Counted from the stretch's first letter, positions 1-48,200 are shown. The stretch: DNA of 64,000 bases from Marisa cornuarietis (GCA_004794655.1 SMMW01000622.1:4215501-4279500), one strand, 5' to 3'. Notes: generated by a model not told the origin, from the sequence alone. A program made the numbers and translations.

Positions 1-2712
1 ATGTGTGTGATGAAATGATCTTGATGATATGGATACATAATGAAAAAATGTTTTTTCAAGGCAGGATGAATAATTATAGGTGGTGAGAACACTTCTATTT
101 TACTGATATCTCTAGACAGCAAAAAATACAAGCGACAGTTTTTGATATTATCAGCTCCAAGCAAATCAAACAATGGAAGGATATTAGATGGCTTCTGTGA
201 TGTCAAATGTGAGGATCAAGCAGTTTACATTTTCTCAACACTATATCTGACAGAGAAATAGAGTGGTCAGGTAAGAATTTCTTTAGGAATGAGAGAGAAA
301 AATAACGTGGTCACATCCACTTTGGAACAGGTTATGCATAAAGCAGCATTTTATATGAAATCAAAAGATTAAAATAAAACATCCAGTCACAAATAAATCA
401 ACATTTGAACACTACAGTTTCATGTATTTTTCTGCTTTGATTTAGTCTGTAATATCTCTTTTACACCATTCTTCATATAGATCACTCTGATTACCTGCCA
501 CTGCTGCCAGGACTGACAGCACATGTGAAAAAAAAACAACAACCATTTAGTGTACAACCCTCCCATTATTCCTTCAAAGGAAGCAATCACTACAGAAGGA
601 AAAAAAAACCACAATGCACATGTGCTTCATGTTGCCATGACAAATGTGCTCTGTGATTTAATTTGAATATAAAAGTAAGTAACCATGGTCACCAATAGTT
701 TGATTTCTAAAACACATTTAATACTTTACAACTTTTACAAATTCATCAAAATATGAGGCATAGGATGATTAAAATACATTAGTGTCTGCAAGAACTTAGG
801 AAAAGTCTGAAAATAAATTAGTCCCATGCTGGTAAGACTGTTAAGAAGTCATTTATTGTTGGACATTAACTTAGCCTTCTTCACTAAATGCAGAAAATGT
901 TACATCCAGCATATGAATAAAAATACACCCTTGCACATAAAAAAGAGAAAATATATGTTGACACCATTGTATAAAATGAAACAAAACAATTCTTACCATG
1001 TCAACATCTGATAATAAACATATTAGCTGTTTTCAACTAAGCATTACACAATCTCCGCTTCATTCTTCCCTTTCGATACCCCCTCCATCCCTCACTTATC
1101 ACTCAAAATGTACAAAGAGGATCCTTTAAAAAACATTTTAGATGATCATAGTAATAACAAAGAATCAAGCTAAAATTAGATGCTCATATATGAACAGGCT
1201 TTTATAATACTGATTTTTTGCTTTACAAGTTTGTGCACATGAAATACAAGAATTAAAAAAAAACAGAGCTCTGCACATTCTTCTCCCAACATCCCTGAAT
1301 CTGTATTATAACCACTGCAGTATTAATAAACAATTGATAATTATTCCACGTTGCACAGTACTAAAAAAAAAAAAAGTTAGGGGTAGAAGTCTTTGCACCT
1401 GATTTTATAATTTTAGGAATACATGCTTCACTAAGCCAAGTTAGTTAGTTGTTTCACGATGAGTCAAACAGGTTATATCATGGCAAACTAAACCACTCCT
1501 ATAAACAGGTGCCATATACAGAGAAACTACATATGCTGGAAGTAAGATTTGAACCCATAACCAATGATAGCTAGCAATACTATTGTGGGATGTTGTTTTG
1601 GGGTATTATAAGGCTATGCTATTTTAAAAATTCATGACGTGTTCTAGTTGCAAAGAAAATAGTGGTTATTACGTTATCACATCCATTTACCCAACTGATT
1701 GCAACCATGATGTGTATCTATAGTTTGTGTGAAACAAAGAAGTGCTACAATGAAACGGTGTACACAAATGTTCTAATACAGTACATGTATCACTTTTATA
1801 TTCAACAATCTTTAGGCAATTGGCCCATTTAACGACCAGCAGCATTAACAGCAGAAAACAATTGAACCCTAAAGGCAGCTATGACCACAATTGGGTCCTA
1901 TAAAAGCAGATCAATCAGAAATATATTAGTGCTTGGAGCAGTATGTGAGGCTATCGCTAAAGCAAAGTATTGGTATTACAGTTTTAAGGTGAGAATTAAC
2001 AAACTTTTAGTTGCCAGGCACAGGTGAAATATGTAGCTAACATTCATGAAACGATCTCTACCTTAAATGAAGTAAGCAGAGCAATTAGTATCTGTCTTGA
2101 AAAATACACATTTGAGAGAACACTCAGCACAAGTGCACTGATAAAGTTAGCTAGTCTGTGGTTAAGTTTAACCTGTTTAACCTAAAAAAACCAACAGGCA
2201 ATGCACTAAATGCTCCATGACTATAGACTACCATTTAGTCAAAACACGTGTGCCAATAGGTGACATAAAACAATGCCCCCAAAAACCTGGAAATTTTTGT
2301 TATGCTCCACTGTCAGGATACCCTATGATATACCCAAGCAGAAGGCATATATATATATATCTTTTGCTTCCAGTTTAACTGTTAAAGGTTTCTTCTTACA
2401 GAAAAGTAGCAATAATGCTCTGTTGATGTCACCATGTAAATTTTTCCAAGTGACCTGAACAATTTAACAGTAGAGGAGAAGAAAGTTTGTGGTAAAGAAA
2501 TGCAAACAATGCATACTTAGGAATAATGTGTTTGGAGCAACAGAGCACACAAAATGTGACACATTTACAGAAAATATGTGCTGAAACCATTTTACTCTTG
2601 CATCCAACCTGGTCAAGTATCTTAATTAGCCATTTTGCATGATTCCTCATATGCCATAGTCAGCTTGCTTCCACTTTCCACAACTTTATGTACAGCAGAA
2701 GTCAATCTAGCT
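1..2712. other. AT-rich DNA downstream of the PKC gene, no gene seen
   Basis: No open frame above about 75 codons resembles a protein and no exon-like block was recognised. Holds the degenerate SINE fragment near 1495-1570. It may still belong to a very long 3' UTR. Confidence 0.4.
1495..1570 (-). repeat. Degenerate fragment of tRNA-derived SINE family A
   Basis: The plus strand TAAACAGGTGCCATATACAG aligns with TAAACAGATGCCACATGCAG of the fuller copies at 31207 and 12607. The minus strand shows a B-box-like GGTTCAAATCT. The A-box half is not clear. Confidence 0.45.
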
Positions 2713-5131
2713 TTTATTTGGTCTGCATAAATGCTCTAAAATCTGATGTACTCTTTATTCCACTGTACAAGACAAGATTCTATCAATCCTCTTTTTTATA
2801 ACAAACATACGACTGGTTTCAAACCAAGTATGTAAACTACTAATGCACACGACAGGAACACAATTTTAAAGCACAAGATGCTAAAGCACAAAAGAGATAG
2901 GATGGAAAAGCAAGTGATTCTAAAATCTGAATATGCTTATGTAAATCCAGGTAATTTATCACATTTAGAAAATAACCTCAAAGTGGTCCAGAACATTACC
3001 TTTACAATGGATGTTACATATATTGACAATGATTTCAATTGGAAAGGACAAATGATTCTAGGACAGACTTTAAAAGTTCCAAAAAATAAATAATTTATTA
3101 CAAAATTATACCATATATTTCATGGCCACTTGGAGTTTTAGACTCCATTAAAAAAACGTCTCAAAACATAAACAAAGGAGAAAGAGATGCTAAGCATTTT
3201 CCATGTACAAAAAGCCCAGCTTCATATTCCATTTAGGTATTTACAGAGAAAAACATTAAGATTTAACTTCAGCTTTCACATTACTGTTTGGCTTTAAATG
3301 CCGTAATAGTTCCCTCTCAAAATACTGTTTTGGAACATGCACAAATTTGTAAACAGTATTTATTTAAAGTGTAACATGTTCTGGGCTTTGTTGGCAAAAA
3401 TACATGGAACTCACTTAAACAGCTTGAAATCATGATATACTCAAGAGCTGATACATTTTAGTAATTATAAATTAAAATAATGAAAGACTAGAAACATATT
3501 CATAATTTTTAAAAAAATGCTTACAAAGTCTATCAGCCACAAGGATATATAATGCTGAACTGCTTCTTAAGATCTTAGTAAATTTAACCTTGTGCCAAAC
3601 TTTGAAGCTTTTTCTTGGTTTAATATGGAAAGACCTACTAATTGTAAGCAATTATCAGCTGCATAATTTGAACACATACATGTGCCTACAGCAAAAATAA
3701 AAAAAGGAACACTTTGTGGTCAAACAGGAGGTATTCACAGTCATCCAGGTCTAGTTTTGTCAATGATCCAGAAGAAAAAAAACACCCCACATGATAATAA
3801 TGAAGAATGCAGGAAAGAAATCTACTATCCTTTATGTGGCTTTCATTTCAGCTGAAAGATTTGCATCATCTACAATCCCACCCCATACTAAAAAAGAAAA
3901 CCAATTTGAAAAAGTATTAAAATAGTTGAAATTGATTTTTATATAAAGTTAGGTCTTTTCACACTAGTAGAGCTGATTTTTTAAACAAGCCAATGTCTTT
4001 TTTACAGTAGCAGTAAGTGTGTATGTGCATGTGCACAGTCTACTACTCAAACATCAATTGTTCTTAATCAACGGGGGTGGGGGAGGCAGGTCATACATAC
4101 TAAACATATTACAAACAATATCAAACTAAGAAAAATATGAGTTAGAAGTGATAAAGCACAATCAGAGGGCAGCATACAGTTTATCTTCATGTTACCTTCG
4201 CAGCTGAAAACATGCAGGCTACACTCAATACCTAATGCTGTCACTAAGCTCATTTAGTGTTTTGTCTATTTATATTATCTGGATTCTGTAGTAATAATAA
4301 TAAAATTAATTTAATATTTGGAGAGTTTAAATGGGCTTTTAAAATCTGCAAGCAAATCCAGTTCTGACTTACTGTGAAGTTTCTATACTTGAGTTGAAAA
4401 ACACATTATACTTGCAGTATGAGAACACATTTATCTACAAGCAATGTAAAAATGCTTAAATGTATTTCAATGTTCATTTAGCGTGCTCTCATTCTCCTTG
4501 TTCCCTCCAACCCCCTCTTCCGTAAATATATATCTCTTTGTGTGGGATTGCGCATGTGTTTTGGTAAGCATCCACTCGTACCTGCTTCCACACGTGCATT
4601 TACGTGTGTGTGAAGGAGGTTTTTCTTAATGAAACAGCATATGTGCTTGATGTAGACACATGGATATGACAAAATGTGATAAAAGGCAAGTCATTATCTT
4701 GCCACTGTTCATATCACAAGGAAAATGTGGAGATCAGACTGTTTGCAATCGGCAAACAAAGGAAACTAACAGTGCATAATATAGCCACCAGCTCTTCTAG
4801 AAGTAACCCATGATTCTCTAGTCAAAACAGTTGTGAGACCCTTATTTCTCATTTTCTGAATGAAAGTTTTATAGTAAGACTCAGCAGTCTATTCTGGTTG
4901 ATGAAACATTACAGTTTATATAAATAATGCTTAGAAATGCACACAGCATAAATTATCATTTGTCAAAACAGATCCCTATATCAAAGGCATTTTAGAGATT
5001 AACCCTTCTAGAAAAAAATGACATCCTAAGCTAAGAGACAGCAAGGCCAGAGTGCGTGCGATGCACTATGCTTGAGGTTAAGATTTGGTGTCACAGACAA
5101 CTGGTGAGGTACTTGGTGGGATACAGCTGGC
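2713..5131 (-). other. Presumed 3' UTR of the PKC transcripts with candidate poly(A) signals
   Basis: AT-rich, no coding content, immediately downstream of the exon 16B stop. Minus-strand AATAAA hexamers occur at 3359-3364, 3094-3099, 2754-2759 and 2713-2718. Which one is used cannot be told by eye, so the end of the transcript is open. Confidence 0.35.
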
Positions 5132-39155
<34,024 letters not shown>

Positions 39156-39166
<11 letters not shown>

Positions 39167-39178
39167 CTTTGTGAATGA
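39156..39178 (-). promoter_or_regulatory. Start-codon context resembling a TISU/YY1 element
   Basis: The minus strand reads CAAAGATGGCGGAAG around the start codon. It agrees with 10 of 12 positions of the TISU consensus SAASATGGCGGC, an element that combines YY1-dependent transcription with initiation from very short leaders. It sits in a locally CpG-richer stretch with no TATA box. The function is inferred. Confidence 0.35.
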
Positions 39179-39700
39179 GTGTGCCGAGCTCAAGGAATGG
39201 ATGCTCGCGCGGCAGCGCATACGTGCCGTGCGCAAACAGCTCAGTGAAAGGGGAAAAAAAATCCTGCAAAGCGATTTATGTTCTAGAAAGCTAATGGAGT
39301 TTTTAAGACAGTAAGTTGGATCCGTTGCACGTGTAAACATTTAAACATTATATTAAATTTCGTGCTATTGTAAAAGGAGAAGTTAGTTTACAAACTGCAA
39401 TCTAACGTGATAGTGGTTAATGTTTGCATATGCTTTTGATTTTAGTCTGGGGCCGTGGAATAATGTGCACGTCAGTGAGTTTTGTGGTCTAACGCCATCA
39501 ACAGGCTTTGGGTAAAACGTTCTATGAAAAATAGTTCTTGACGCTTTCCCTGGTTGTTTTACTTCCCGCGAAGTCAACATTCCGGAAGTAACGTCTGTGG
39601 TATGAAGAGTGCCTATAGTTGTTGTTATGTCACTTTCTACTTCCTCGAGAAATTTTAGTTATTGCCGCTGCATCACGCCGTATTAACTTAATCAGCGAGA
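39167..39700 (-). promoter_or_regulatory. Presumed 5' UTR and promoter region of the PKC gene
   Basis: Lies directly upstream of the start codon. CpG-richer than the gene body, with segments such as GCGCGAGC and TGCGCACGGC near 39205-39235. I see no TATA box at a sensible distance. The transcription start cannot be placed, and an untranslated first exon further upstream is possible. Confidence 0.35.
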
Positions 39701-39865
39701 CAGCAAGACATGTAAACAGGTGCCACATCCGGGTGCTGGACACTAGATCTGAACCCTCACCTTTTATTGTCAACATCTTGGTGACAGCAAAGATACTGAA
39801 TACTATTTACTATCTTTGGTGACAGTACTGACGAGCGCTGTACCCTTGTGCCTCCATCCTGCAAA
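39690..39865 (-). repeat. Degenerate SINE family A copy upstream of the PKC gene
   Basis: TGTAAACAGGTGCCACAT on the plus strand and a minus-strand B box GGTTCAGATCT match the family; the A-box part near 39825-39850 is weak. It lies about 0.5 kb upstream of the start codon. Confidence 0.45.
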
Positions 39866-40245
39866 TCTCGACCATCGAGGTTCCAAGAGATAAGCAAACG
39901 TAAATAACAATGAAGATCATTACAAAAGACCTGGAATATAATGACAGCTGAATTGTAATCGACATGTTGCAAAAGTCTTACAAGCAGAGTACGTGAGACT
40001 TGTCAGCAAACAAGCCTCATCTGTCCTCTGCAGAAACGCAGAGATCGAAGTGAGTGCCGACTTCCAAGCTGTGCTGAGAAAAGTTTTCTGCGAAAATGGC
40101 AGGATTCACCTTAGTTTAATCTACCAATTAGTTTTCGCCATCTAGTTCTATTTCACATCGGATGTGTCGAAATATTATGCAAAATCTGCATATGTACTCC
40201 TCCAGACCTCGGGATCACAAAGGTAGTGATATATATATATATATG

Positions 40246-40387
40246 CATTGGCATGGGAACCAGGGGAGCAAGGGCCCCCCCTAGGAAAAGATACTGAGGA
40301 GGCAAGAATGTGAACGTCGTTCATTGTCAGCTTGGAGTTTGCACCCCCTCCCCCCGCCCCAAAGTCGAGCATCTTCCTACACCACCG
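40246..40387 (+). mobile_element. MITE of the CAGTGG-ended family, copy 1
   Basis: 142 bp, matching the reverse complement of 61508-61654 along its length, e.g. CAAGAATGTGAACGTCGTTC and GAGCATCTTCCTACACCA. Ends are CATTGGCATGGGA and, inverted, CGGTGGTGTAGGA. Inserted in an ATATAT run, so any target duplication is ambiguous. Confidence 0.75.
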
Positions 40388-40681
40388 ATATATATCTGTG
40401 CCTGGCTTATGCTTCTGGTGGCAGACATTCTTCGGTGAAATTTGGCAACAAAATTCTCACGATTTGTTATTACTGCTGGACAGATGATATGTTCCAAATA
40501 ATAAGGAAGTTTACTTAAATTCTCCAATCATGTCAACACATGAAACATGGCAGGCTGTGATAGTGGAAATTAGGAAAAGTTGTAGGGAATACACATACAC
40601 ACACAGAATTGGTATCTACATGTTGCAATTTTTACCTTTACCACATCCACACCTGCCGCATTGCCATATGGCTTAGGCTTC

Positions 40682-40792
40682 GATTGCTGATAGCCTAGGG
40701 TCACGAAAGACAGTCATAGACTGGTGAAAGCCTAGGATCACGAAATACAGGCATAGACTGGTGATAGCCTAGGGTCACGAGATACAGTCATA
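40682..40792. repeat. Three-copy 37-bp minisatellite
   Basis: Units at 40682-40718, 40719-40755 and 40756-40792, core AGCCTAGGGTCACGAAATAC, differing by one to four bases, followed by a partial unit. Confidence 0.9.
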
Positions 40793-40799
40793 GATTGCT

Positions 40800-43700
40800 C
40801 GTTTGTCTATGCGTCAGCCAGGAGGCGCAGGCGCGTGCGTTCGTGTGCGTGCATACGTTTCTGCTGGCAACAAACGCTGTTCGAGCCAGTATTGTGACTG
40901 TGGTGCTGTTAGTGCGTCATTATGCCTGCAGCAGCTTTTCTTTTCCACACAGTCTTATTTTGGCTACATGCAATCGCCCCGAAACGCTACCCACACTGCT
41001 GAATTTCGAGCACGCGACCAATCCTCCCGACTTCTTTGGGGCATGATTTGGTGAATTTTAGCAGAAGACTCCCTCGTTTCACCTGTCAGTGGTACGGGCA
41101 CCTGCACACTGCCGGAGCTGATGAAGCGTGACGCAATGCGGCGTGAAATCGTTGACGTCAAAGCTGTCGTTGGTATTCGATGCGCGGCATGGGGAGCCTC
41201 GATCGTGCGACTTTTGCACATCAGCGCGTGCTGTGTGCCGCACATGTGATTGCCAGATTGAGTGCGCCTGTGGTTCGTAACACATGTTAGAAACGTTACA
41301 CGCTTGTAACGGAATGGTTGGGAGAGGAGGACGTGGGTCGGGTTTTTTGGGGGGGAGGGGGACGGGGGGGGGGGCTGTGCTAACTGCACTGAATGGAATG
41401 GCGAAGGCGTCGATCACAGCGTGGAGCGCAAGTAAGAAGAATGAAGAAACGAAGAACTGCCACCTTCTGCGATCATCCTGTGGTCACGTGGCCGTGGCTG
41501 TCGTGGAGCGGAATTCGGTGGCCCTCATAGGTATGTAAATTGAGGGTCTTTCAAACAGCACTTTTCACTAGCCAAGGTCTTCATAGCGATGGGGGGGGGG
41601 GAGCGAAAATGGGCCATCATCATCATCATCCAAATTGTGTGAATTCGGTGGAAAGCGATGAATCCTCTGCTGTTCAGATTTAATATGCTTCGTGTCGCTT
41701 TGGATTGACATTCGATGAAGCACGCTGCATAAGTGAAATTAAGCCGACCACAAAAACCGCACTGTGCCACCTGTGTCATCTGGACTCCGCATGACACGTC
41801 GAGCACGTGGGAGTTACGGTTACCCCTAATCATCGAGCTGTTCTCCCGGTCACAGCTAGAGCAAGGAACTTCCTTGTGGCTATGAACAACTGTGGAACGC
41901 TATGGAACAGTGTTTAAATGGGTGTGTCTTGCATATGTGTGTGTTCGCGTGCTGTTTATAGCAAAAAGTTGCGTGCGTAGTAATCATATCCTTAAACCAG
42001 CTCGGAATATGTTAAGCATATTTTATAAGGAAAACGTCACTGATAAAGCCAGAGCGAGAGATTGATGGAGAGAGCACAAACGTAAACCCATTTCTAGCGC
42101 AGTAAAACTATTCATAACGAAAATTAAGTAGGAAAACAGCACAAGGCATTGTACTGAGCTTGACACAGACGAAGTAGTTACAGACTGCTTCTGGAATGGA
42201 ACGATCTAGAAAAAGCCCACAAGACTGCTAGTATTGACTTCTTCGGTATATGACATGATTAACTCTTTCAGTTGTAATGTTTTTGACAACACTCGATCTA
42301 TCGCTCCATTTTAGTTAAGCTTATTTATGCGAGGCGTCCGTGTACTAAACAGTGAAACACTTGTACTTGATGTCCCTTTCCTAACTTGAAACCTCATGTT
42401 CGGCAACGGTTGCTCCGTGCTCGACGTTTCAAGTGAAGCCCCCATGCGAATAGCTCGCTCGCAATCTCCCCCCTTCGCTTTATCCTCGCTTCCCCTTCTC
42501 TATATCTCTCCCCCTTTTACACAAAGACACACACACACACAATCTCTCTCTCATCGGTAGCGTATCGAATTATGTCGTTGTCCACGTTTGATCTGCATGA
42601 AGGGAGGTGTAACGTCGCAATTTCTTTACGTCGTATTTTACCATTTGAAACCACCACTATTGTTAGATCAGAGAAAAAAAACTGAGAAAAACATATACCT
42701 ACCAAACCTAGCACATAACCAAGATGAAATCAAAAAGAATATTCTTGTGCCATATTTGGTGAGGGTAAGACAAACTGTGTGGAATTGACGCGGTTTCAAC
42801 TGCCGCCTGCCGCCACATACAAACATTGCTAGACTCTGGTTTATTTATAAGATTCAACGAACTGTTCAATCGATTTTTTTTTTCGAGGTCGTCATCCGGC
42901 AGCGGCAGTTCACTAATTACTTGACTGTGAATTTCATGTTAAGACTAATTTTGAGGTCGAGCTGGGACATACCGCCTGAATGCTCACCACTGCCTAGCCG
43001 GACAGTGTTGTGTAAAGTCGAATTTGGCCATGATTCCTATGACCACTCCACCACGACCAGACATGCCGGTTCTCTGTTTTAACGCCACAGTCCATGCAGA
43101 ACGAATGTCGAGTTGAGCGACTCTGGAAGAATTAGTGTCAGCTGAGCTTTGACAGAACATAAGTGTTTTGTGGACTAAGTCAGCGAAGACACCGTAACCC
43201 TAATGCCGGCTTAAATCCTGCCTTCCTTGTTTAACGCACATCAATGACCGCTAGGCACGCCGGCACCGGAACGAGGAACGGGTGGGAGAACGGGAACCGA
43301 ATTAGTTGCCAGCGTGTGACGTCACAACAAATCGGCATCCACTGTAATCGTTGTGTCCGGTCCAAGTGGGCGAGGAATGCACTGAGCGGTAGCTCAGACC
43401 TGTCATCTTCAGAAGCGGGGCAACTCTCATGCGTTACGCACGAGCGCGCGGTCGATTCTGGTTCAGGTTATGTTTTTCAGCTCCTTAGTTTGCAAACTTC
43501 ATTTAACTTAGACGCGGTGCATTTTATGGTTGAGGATGATGGCTGTCTTGTAGATATTTTTTTAGGTTCTGAGAATAATCCTGTTGGGGGTTATTTGTCA
43601 TTCACTGTGCAACATTCACGGATGTTTGCGTCCGTTACGCTTGTTGGTTCCGTATGACTGCTTTGGAAAAGTGCGCAAGAACGCAACACATTGCGGGGTC

Positions 43701-45000
43701 CTGATTGGTTGGTGGAGAGTGTGGCGAGAAGGTAGTATACTCACAAACTTGACATAGATCTGTCAGATCTGCGGCAGAACTGTGTACACGTGCTCGTCCT
43801 TCGCACCTGACCTATTTTTAACAAACCGCATCCTCCATCCCAACCCCGATCCTCAGTAGGCATTGGTAGGAAGCCAGGGTAATGCTCAAGATGCACTGAA
43901 GCAAAAGCGCTGATGCACAATTTGGTGGGACCACAAGTGGGGGAACAAGCAGCAGTAGCTAGAACGCTCGGAATTGCGGTGTGAGCATGCGTGACTGACG
44001 CCGTGAAGCAGACGCAAGACGTCACACTACACACACTACACAGATGGCGCATCACCGATACCCTGATGGTCTGTCTACCTCTCCGGGTATCCATCCCGCT
44101 TTTTTCCCCCTTTCGTCTCGAAGTATTGATATTATCTCGTTTAAGAGGTTAATAATTGAAAAAAAATACAAATATTAAACTATATGACATTTAGTAGTAA
44201 ACATCGGCATGTAATTATGTTGCTAATTTTAATGTACATCAGGGGATTATTGAGTGGATGTGCTCACAAAGAAAAGGCTGTAGGTGAGAAGCATCGAGCA
44301 ATCTGGGATCTTTGTACTTCCAGAGCAAACATCGCCGGAATGAAGACTCAAATCCTTTTTGACAATACCAATTTCACGACACAGCAAAACGTGTTTCTGT
44401 AACATCCATCACGGTACATATGTTGTCGTTTCAACTTGTTTCAGCTGCTATGTGATTATTTGCTGTATGGCTAATAGGGAGATTTTAAAAGTTCTTCTCC
44501 AACAGCCCCCCCCCCACATGTCATTTGCCAGCTAACCACAAACTTCGCCATTTAGACGCCATTTTGGAGTGGTGATAAGTGGCCGAACCAATGTTTCGAT
44601 TGTTATGTATGTTCATGTATGTTTGTATGTATGTAATGTATGGTTGAATGCAGGCGCGCAGATATAAACAGTTCAGTGCACAGGCGAAATATGGGCGCCT
44701 TGAAACTGAATACCAGTTCATTTCTGATTTGTCTATTTTTGGATACAATGATGTGAGGCCGTTGGGTGGTGGGGGGATTTGACGTCATGCAGTCATCTGA
44801 CTGGAATCCTTTCGAATAGTTACGAGGTCGAAATCCTTATCTGTCTAGTGTTGTGTAGGCTTGTGTTCTCCAATATGGATCTAGTCTACATTATTATGCA
44901 CTATGTTTAGATAGCAATCAATAGTACATTCACACCTTTGGCAATTAGGTCCAGTAAAACAGTTTAGAACTGTTCATTCAGTTGTAGCTTATACAAAATT
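40800..45000. other. GC-richer intergenic DNA, no demonstrable gene
   Basis: Several overlapping open frames occur (longest 141 codons at 40964-41389 and 137 codons at 43244-43657), none with a recognisable domain or splice framework. Contains the G-rich tract, a CAT/ATC run near 41616-41631 and CA-repeat near 42530-42540. Confidence 0.45.
41335..41376 (+). other. G-rich tract, possible G-quadruplex
   Basis: Several G runs of 3 to 11 (GGGGGGGAGGGGGACGGGG core). In the GC-rich region upstream of the PKC gene. Confidence 0.5.
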
Positions 45001-45055
45001 ATTATGTTTTACGCACAATAAAACTGTGTACGGAATGTTCAAAAATACTCATTTC

Positions 45056-45112
45056 TGCTGCTGCTGCTGCTGCTGCCGATGATGATGATAATGAATAGGA
45101 TGATGATGATGA
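45056..45112. repeat. CTG and GAT trinucleotide repeats
   Basis: Seven CTG units (45056-45076) followed by GATGATGATGATAATG and a second run of ATG/GAT units to about 45112. Confidence 0.85.
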
Positions 45113-48100
45113 CACAAACTAGAATGATTATGCGGAGGAGTATTTTCAGTCTGTTTTTGCCAGGAAATGAACGTTCTCGTTTCGGAAAGTGTGCGTCTCC
45201 CAGCAGGCAGTTTCACCCCTCATTTAACAGATTATAGACTCTCACTCATAGCCCTCCGGCCAAGCGTCTTGCTGGGAGGGGAGCCGCCCTGAAATTTCTC
45301 TCGGTGCCAGACTTAAGACGTTATTATCTGTGAAGCACGAGCGGGGAGTTTCAGTTGCAGGCCGCTGGGCGAAATAAGGTTCTTCTGTGAAGAGCGACGC
45401 GCACAGCGAGGACCGACGTGTCAAAGACAGTGACAACGAAAACAAGAGAAGGAAAGATGGAAGGCTCAAGATCACTTACAAAGCGCGAGAATATCACCAA
45501 ACTTACATCACAAAAGCCACCGCGGTCAGTGTCACCAGACGTCACGCCAGTCTAGCACGCATGCACTTTACGTTCGTTCGGTCGCAAGGACAGGAAAATC
45601 ATGTCAACTTGCTGTTCCGTTTTTCTCTCTCTGCCCCCCACCCCAACCCTCTTTCGTATCTTCAGACTTGGTTGCAACGTTAGAAACCCTTAATATTAGT
45701 CTTGACGGACGCTAGCTTGGCACCTGAAAACAAGGGGGTAGGAGCAAGGTGGGAGGAGAGTGAGCGAGATGGAGCAGGCAGCAGTTGGAGGGTAATCTTC
45801 GCGAAAAACACTGGAGATTAAGTCTGGAATGACGCACCTGTTCGCTTCGCGAAACATAAAAAAAAGACACCAGCAGCTTGTCTCGGGATGACACACCTGG
45901 TAGGCGAGCAGGGCCAGCAGTGTATATTATTATGGACTCGTCGCTTGGTCACTTGTCTAAGCGAAGAACGTCAAGATCTTGTTCGCTCACTATGAGTTCT
46001 TCCAGGCACGCACGAGGGGTAAGTGTATGCATCTATCTCCCCGCGCGCGTGCAGGCGCCTACATTTCTATGCACAGCAGACTGCGCGCACTGCTTGTGCA
46101 CCATCCACAATCTGTGTGCGCGTACGTGCGTGTTTGTGTGTGTACATACACGCACGCAAGCGTGTGCTTTTATTGTTCCTAGGTGCGCAGTCCAGAATCA
46201 GATCCTTGTGATGTTAAAACGTTAGCTGCAAAGTATTTAAGAACCATTGATTTAATTGCTATGCGGCGCTAGAAATGATGGACGCGGGATGCTGGTAATT
46301 AAACGCACGGCAGCTCGGCAGACAGCAGTAGGTTATTTATAGCAAAGTTACCCTCCAGACACTAACGGAGGAATCACAAAATTCAGTCACCGTCTTCAGC
46401 TGGCACCAGATAGACCACACACGACACTAATGAATAAATGGGAATCCGTACACGACACAAACGCACACTGGTTTGCACACGGCACTAACGAATATGCAGG
46501 TACGCACAGTGGTCTTCACACCATACAATAACAAACATGATTTTCCAGACATAACAATAATGAACGAAAGCAGCAAGCAACATGAGCGAATGGACAGTGG
46601 TCTGCACAAGACACAGGAATGAACGGGGAATCTGCACACAAACTGAAGCACATGTGACATCATGCGTCACAGGCAGAATTACTGGAAAGTGGGAGGGAAT
46701 GTGATAGAGAAAAGACGCAGATGGAGCCATCGAGGAACGAACGGTTCTTAGAAGGCCTATAATCTTACGGCTCTGTATTTTCAACCAACGAAAATGTGTA
46801 CAGTCAAAGCCACGGCAACAATAGGTGCTGCAAGTCAGACATCTCCCGGCAGCTATTAGTCACATTACACCTGGTCTGTTCTGCCAGGGTCTGAAGATGC
46901 GTAGGCATACCGGTAGAAAATCTAGTCTGGGTTATCTCTTGGATTTCAGGTAATATTTTCTGACAATGTCGTGGAAGCTGCTGCTTAGCAAAGCTGTACA
47001 TGTAAAAGCTTGTATAAATAATCTGTCAGTGTACATATAAGCACATCTTAAAAAACACTACACAAACGATTTGTTTCTCCAAGATGGACAATTAAAGCCC
47101 TTATTTAATCAATTTGTAAGAATGAAGACAAAGAAGCAAGCAAACAAACAAGTCCTAATTTAACACTCAGCAGCATTAAATAAACCAACAGTACCATCAT
47201 CAAACAAGTTCATCAGGCTAATGGTAGAATAGGCTGTCGGCCAATATGTGTGTCCAGGAAAAAGCAACCAGATTTCTCTGGCCAGGGTATGAATTAAAAT
47301 GTGTTTTCAGCTTTAGTTAGTTAACATACAAGACAACGTATAATATATAACTCTAGACACAAGAAGATGATATGGGAAATATCAGATTGTAGATGCTCCC
47401 CAAGCCGTTGATGATGGGAAGAAACACAGAAGTCCCTATGGGGCATGAACAGAAGACATGCAATAAGAAGAAAGAAGACATTTCAGGTTAGATCTCTGGT
47501 GAAATGCTTTTCAAGTAATTGCACGTTCCGAACAGCCATAGTGTCTCTTGGTACCGCCTGTCAGTGTGGAACTATATCAAAATATCCCTGTGTCTGAAGA
47601 CTTGCTCTCCCGACGTCTTGGTCTGTGCTCAGCGCCTGAAGATTACGAGCAGCACGTGCTGTGAAATTCCAGATTCAAAGTCATGCAAACGAGAGACAAG
47701 TTTTATTGGCAAGCAGCTTGTAAAAGCACGTTTTAGACAAGTTTCTCACGCACACGTGCATACAAATAAGGCACCTAGCAGACCCGCCGCGCAATGATTT
47801 GTCGGCCTCGTATACGTCACACAGCAGTCTGCCGGCCTTGTAATACCCAGTGTACATGTCACCTCTCGCGCTCATAATACCCAGTAAACTGATAAACTGA
47901 CAGACGGAGCAAACCAGTTTTCAGAAAGTTACCTAGGATAACAATTGACTAAACACTGCTCACCCTATCTATATCTACATTTATCTATTTATCGCTTACC
48001 TATCTGCCATCTTTTCCGATAACAAATATAATATAAACTGGCTGAAATCTTTCATATGTTTGAGGAAAGAATGGCTTTCAGCCAGTTTCAGCGCATCTTT

Positions 48101-48200
48101 TCTCAATAGCCGTTTTCGTTATATTATGGAGAGTTCTTTTTTGCTGTCTTGAAGATGTTTCGACTTTATGTTAGAGTGAGCGTGTGTGTGTGGGGGGTTA
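45113..48200. other. Intergenic DNA with a degenerate periodic block
   Basis: Between about 46400 and 46640 the phrase GGTCT/TGCACA-GACACTAATGAA recurs four times at about 50-70-bp spacing, a likely eroded minisatellite. CpG-rich patches at 45340-45600 and 46030-46160. No gene recognised. Confidence 0.35.

Noticed and set aside
2878..3093. 71-codon plus-strand open frame
   Set aside because: Lies in AT-rich DNA downstream of the kinase, no similarity or splice context, chance length.
39167..39340. Extended N-terminus of PKC from upstream in-frame Met codons at 39340 or 39220
   Set aside because: The extra residues do not resemble any PKC, and the ATG at 39166 has a better context and gives the family's usual length.
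40682..40792. CRISPR-like array
   Set aside because: Direct tandem units without unique spacers, in a eukaryotic genome; a minisatellite.
40964..41417. Overlapping 141- and 112-codon minus-strand open frames
   Set aside because: Pro/Ser-rich translation of the G-rich tract in two registers; composition artefact.
43244..43657. 137-codon plus-strand open frame
   Set aside because: No recognisable domain, no clear splice or promoter framework, and such lengths occur by chance in GC-richer DNA. Left unannotated; homology search would settle it.
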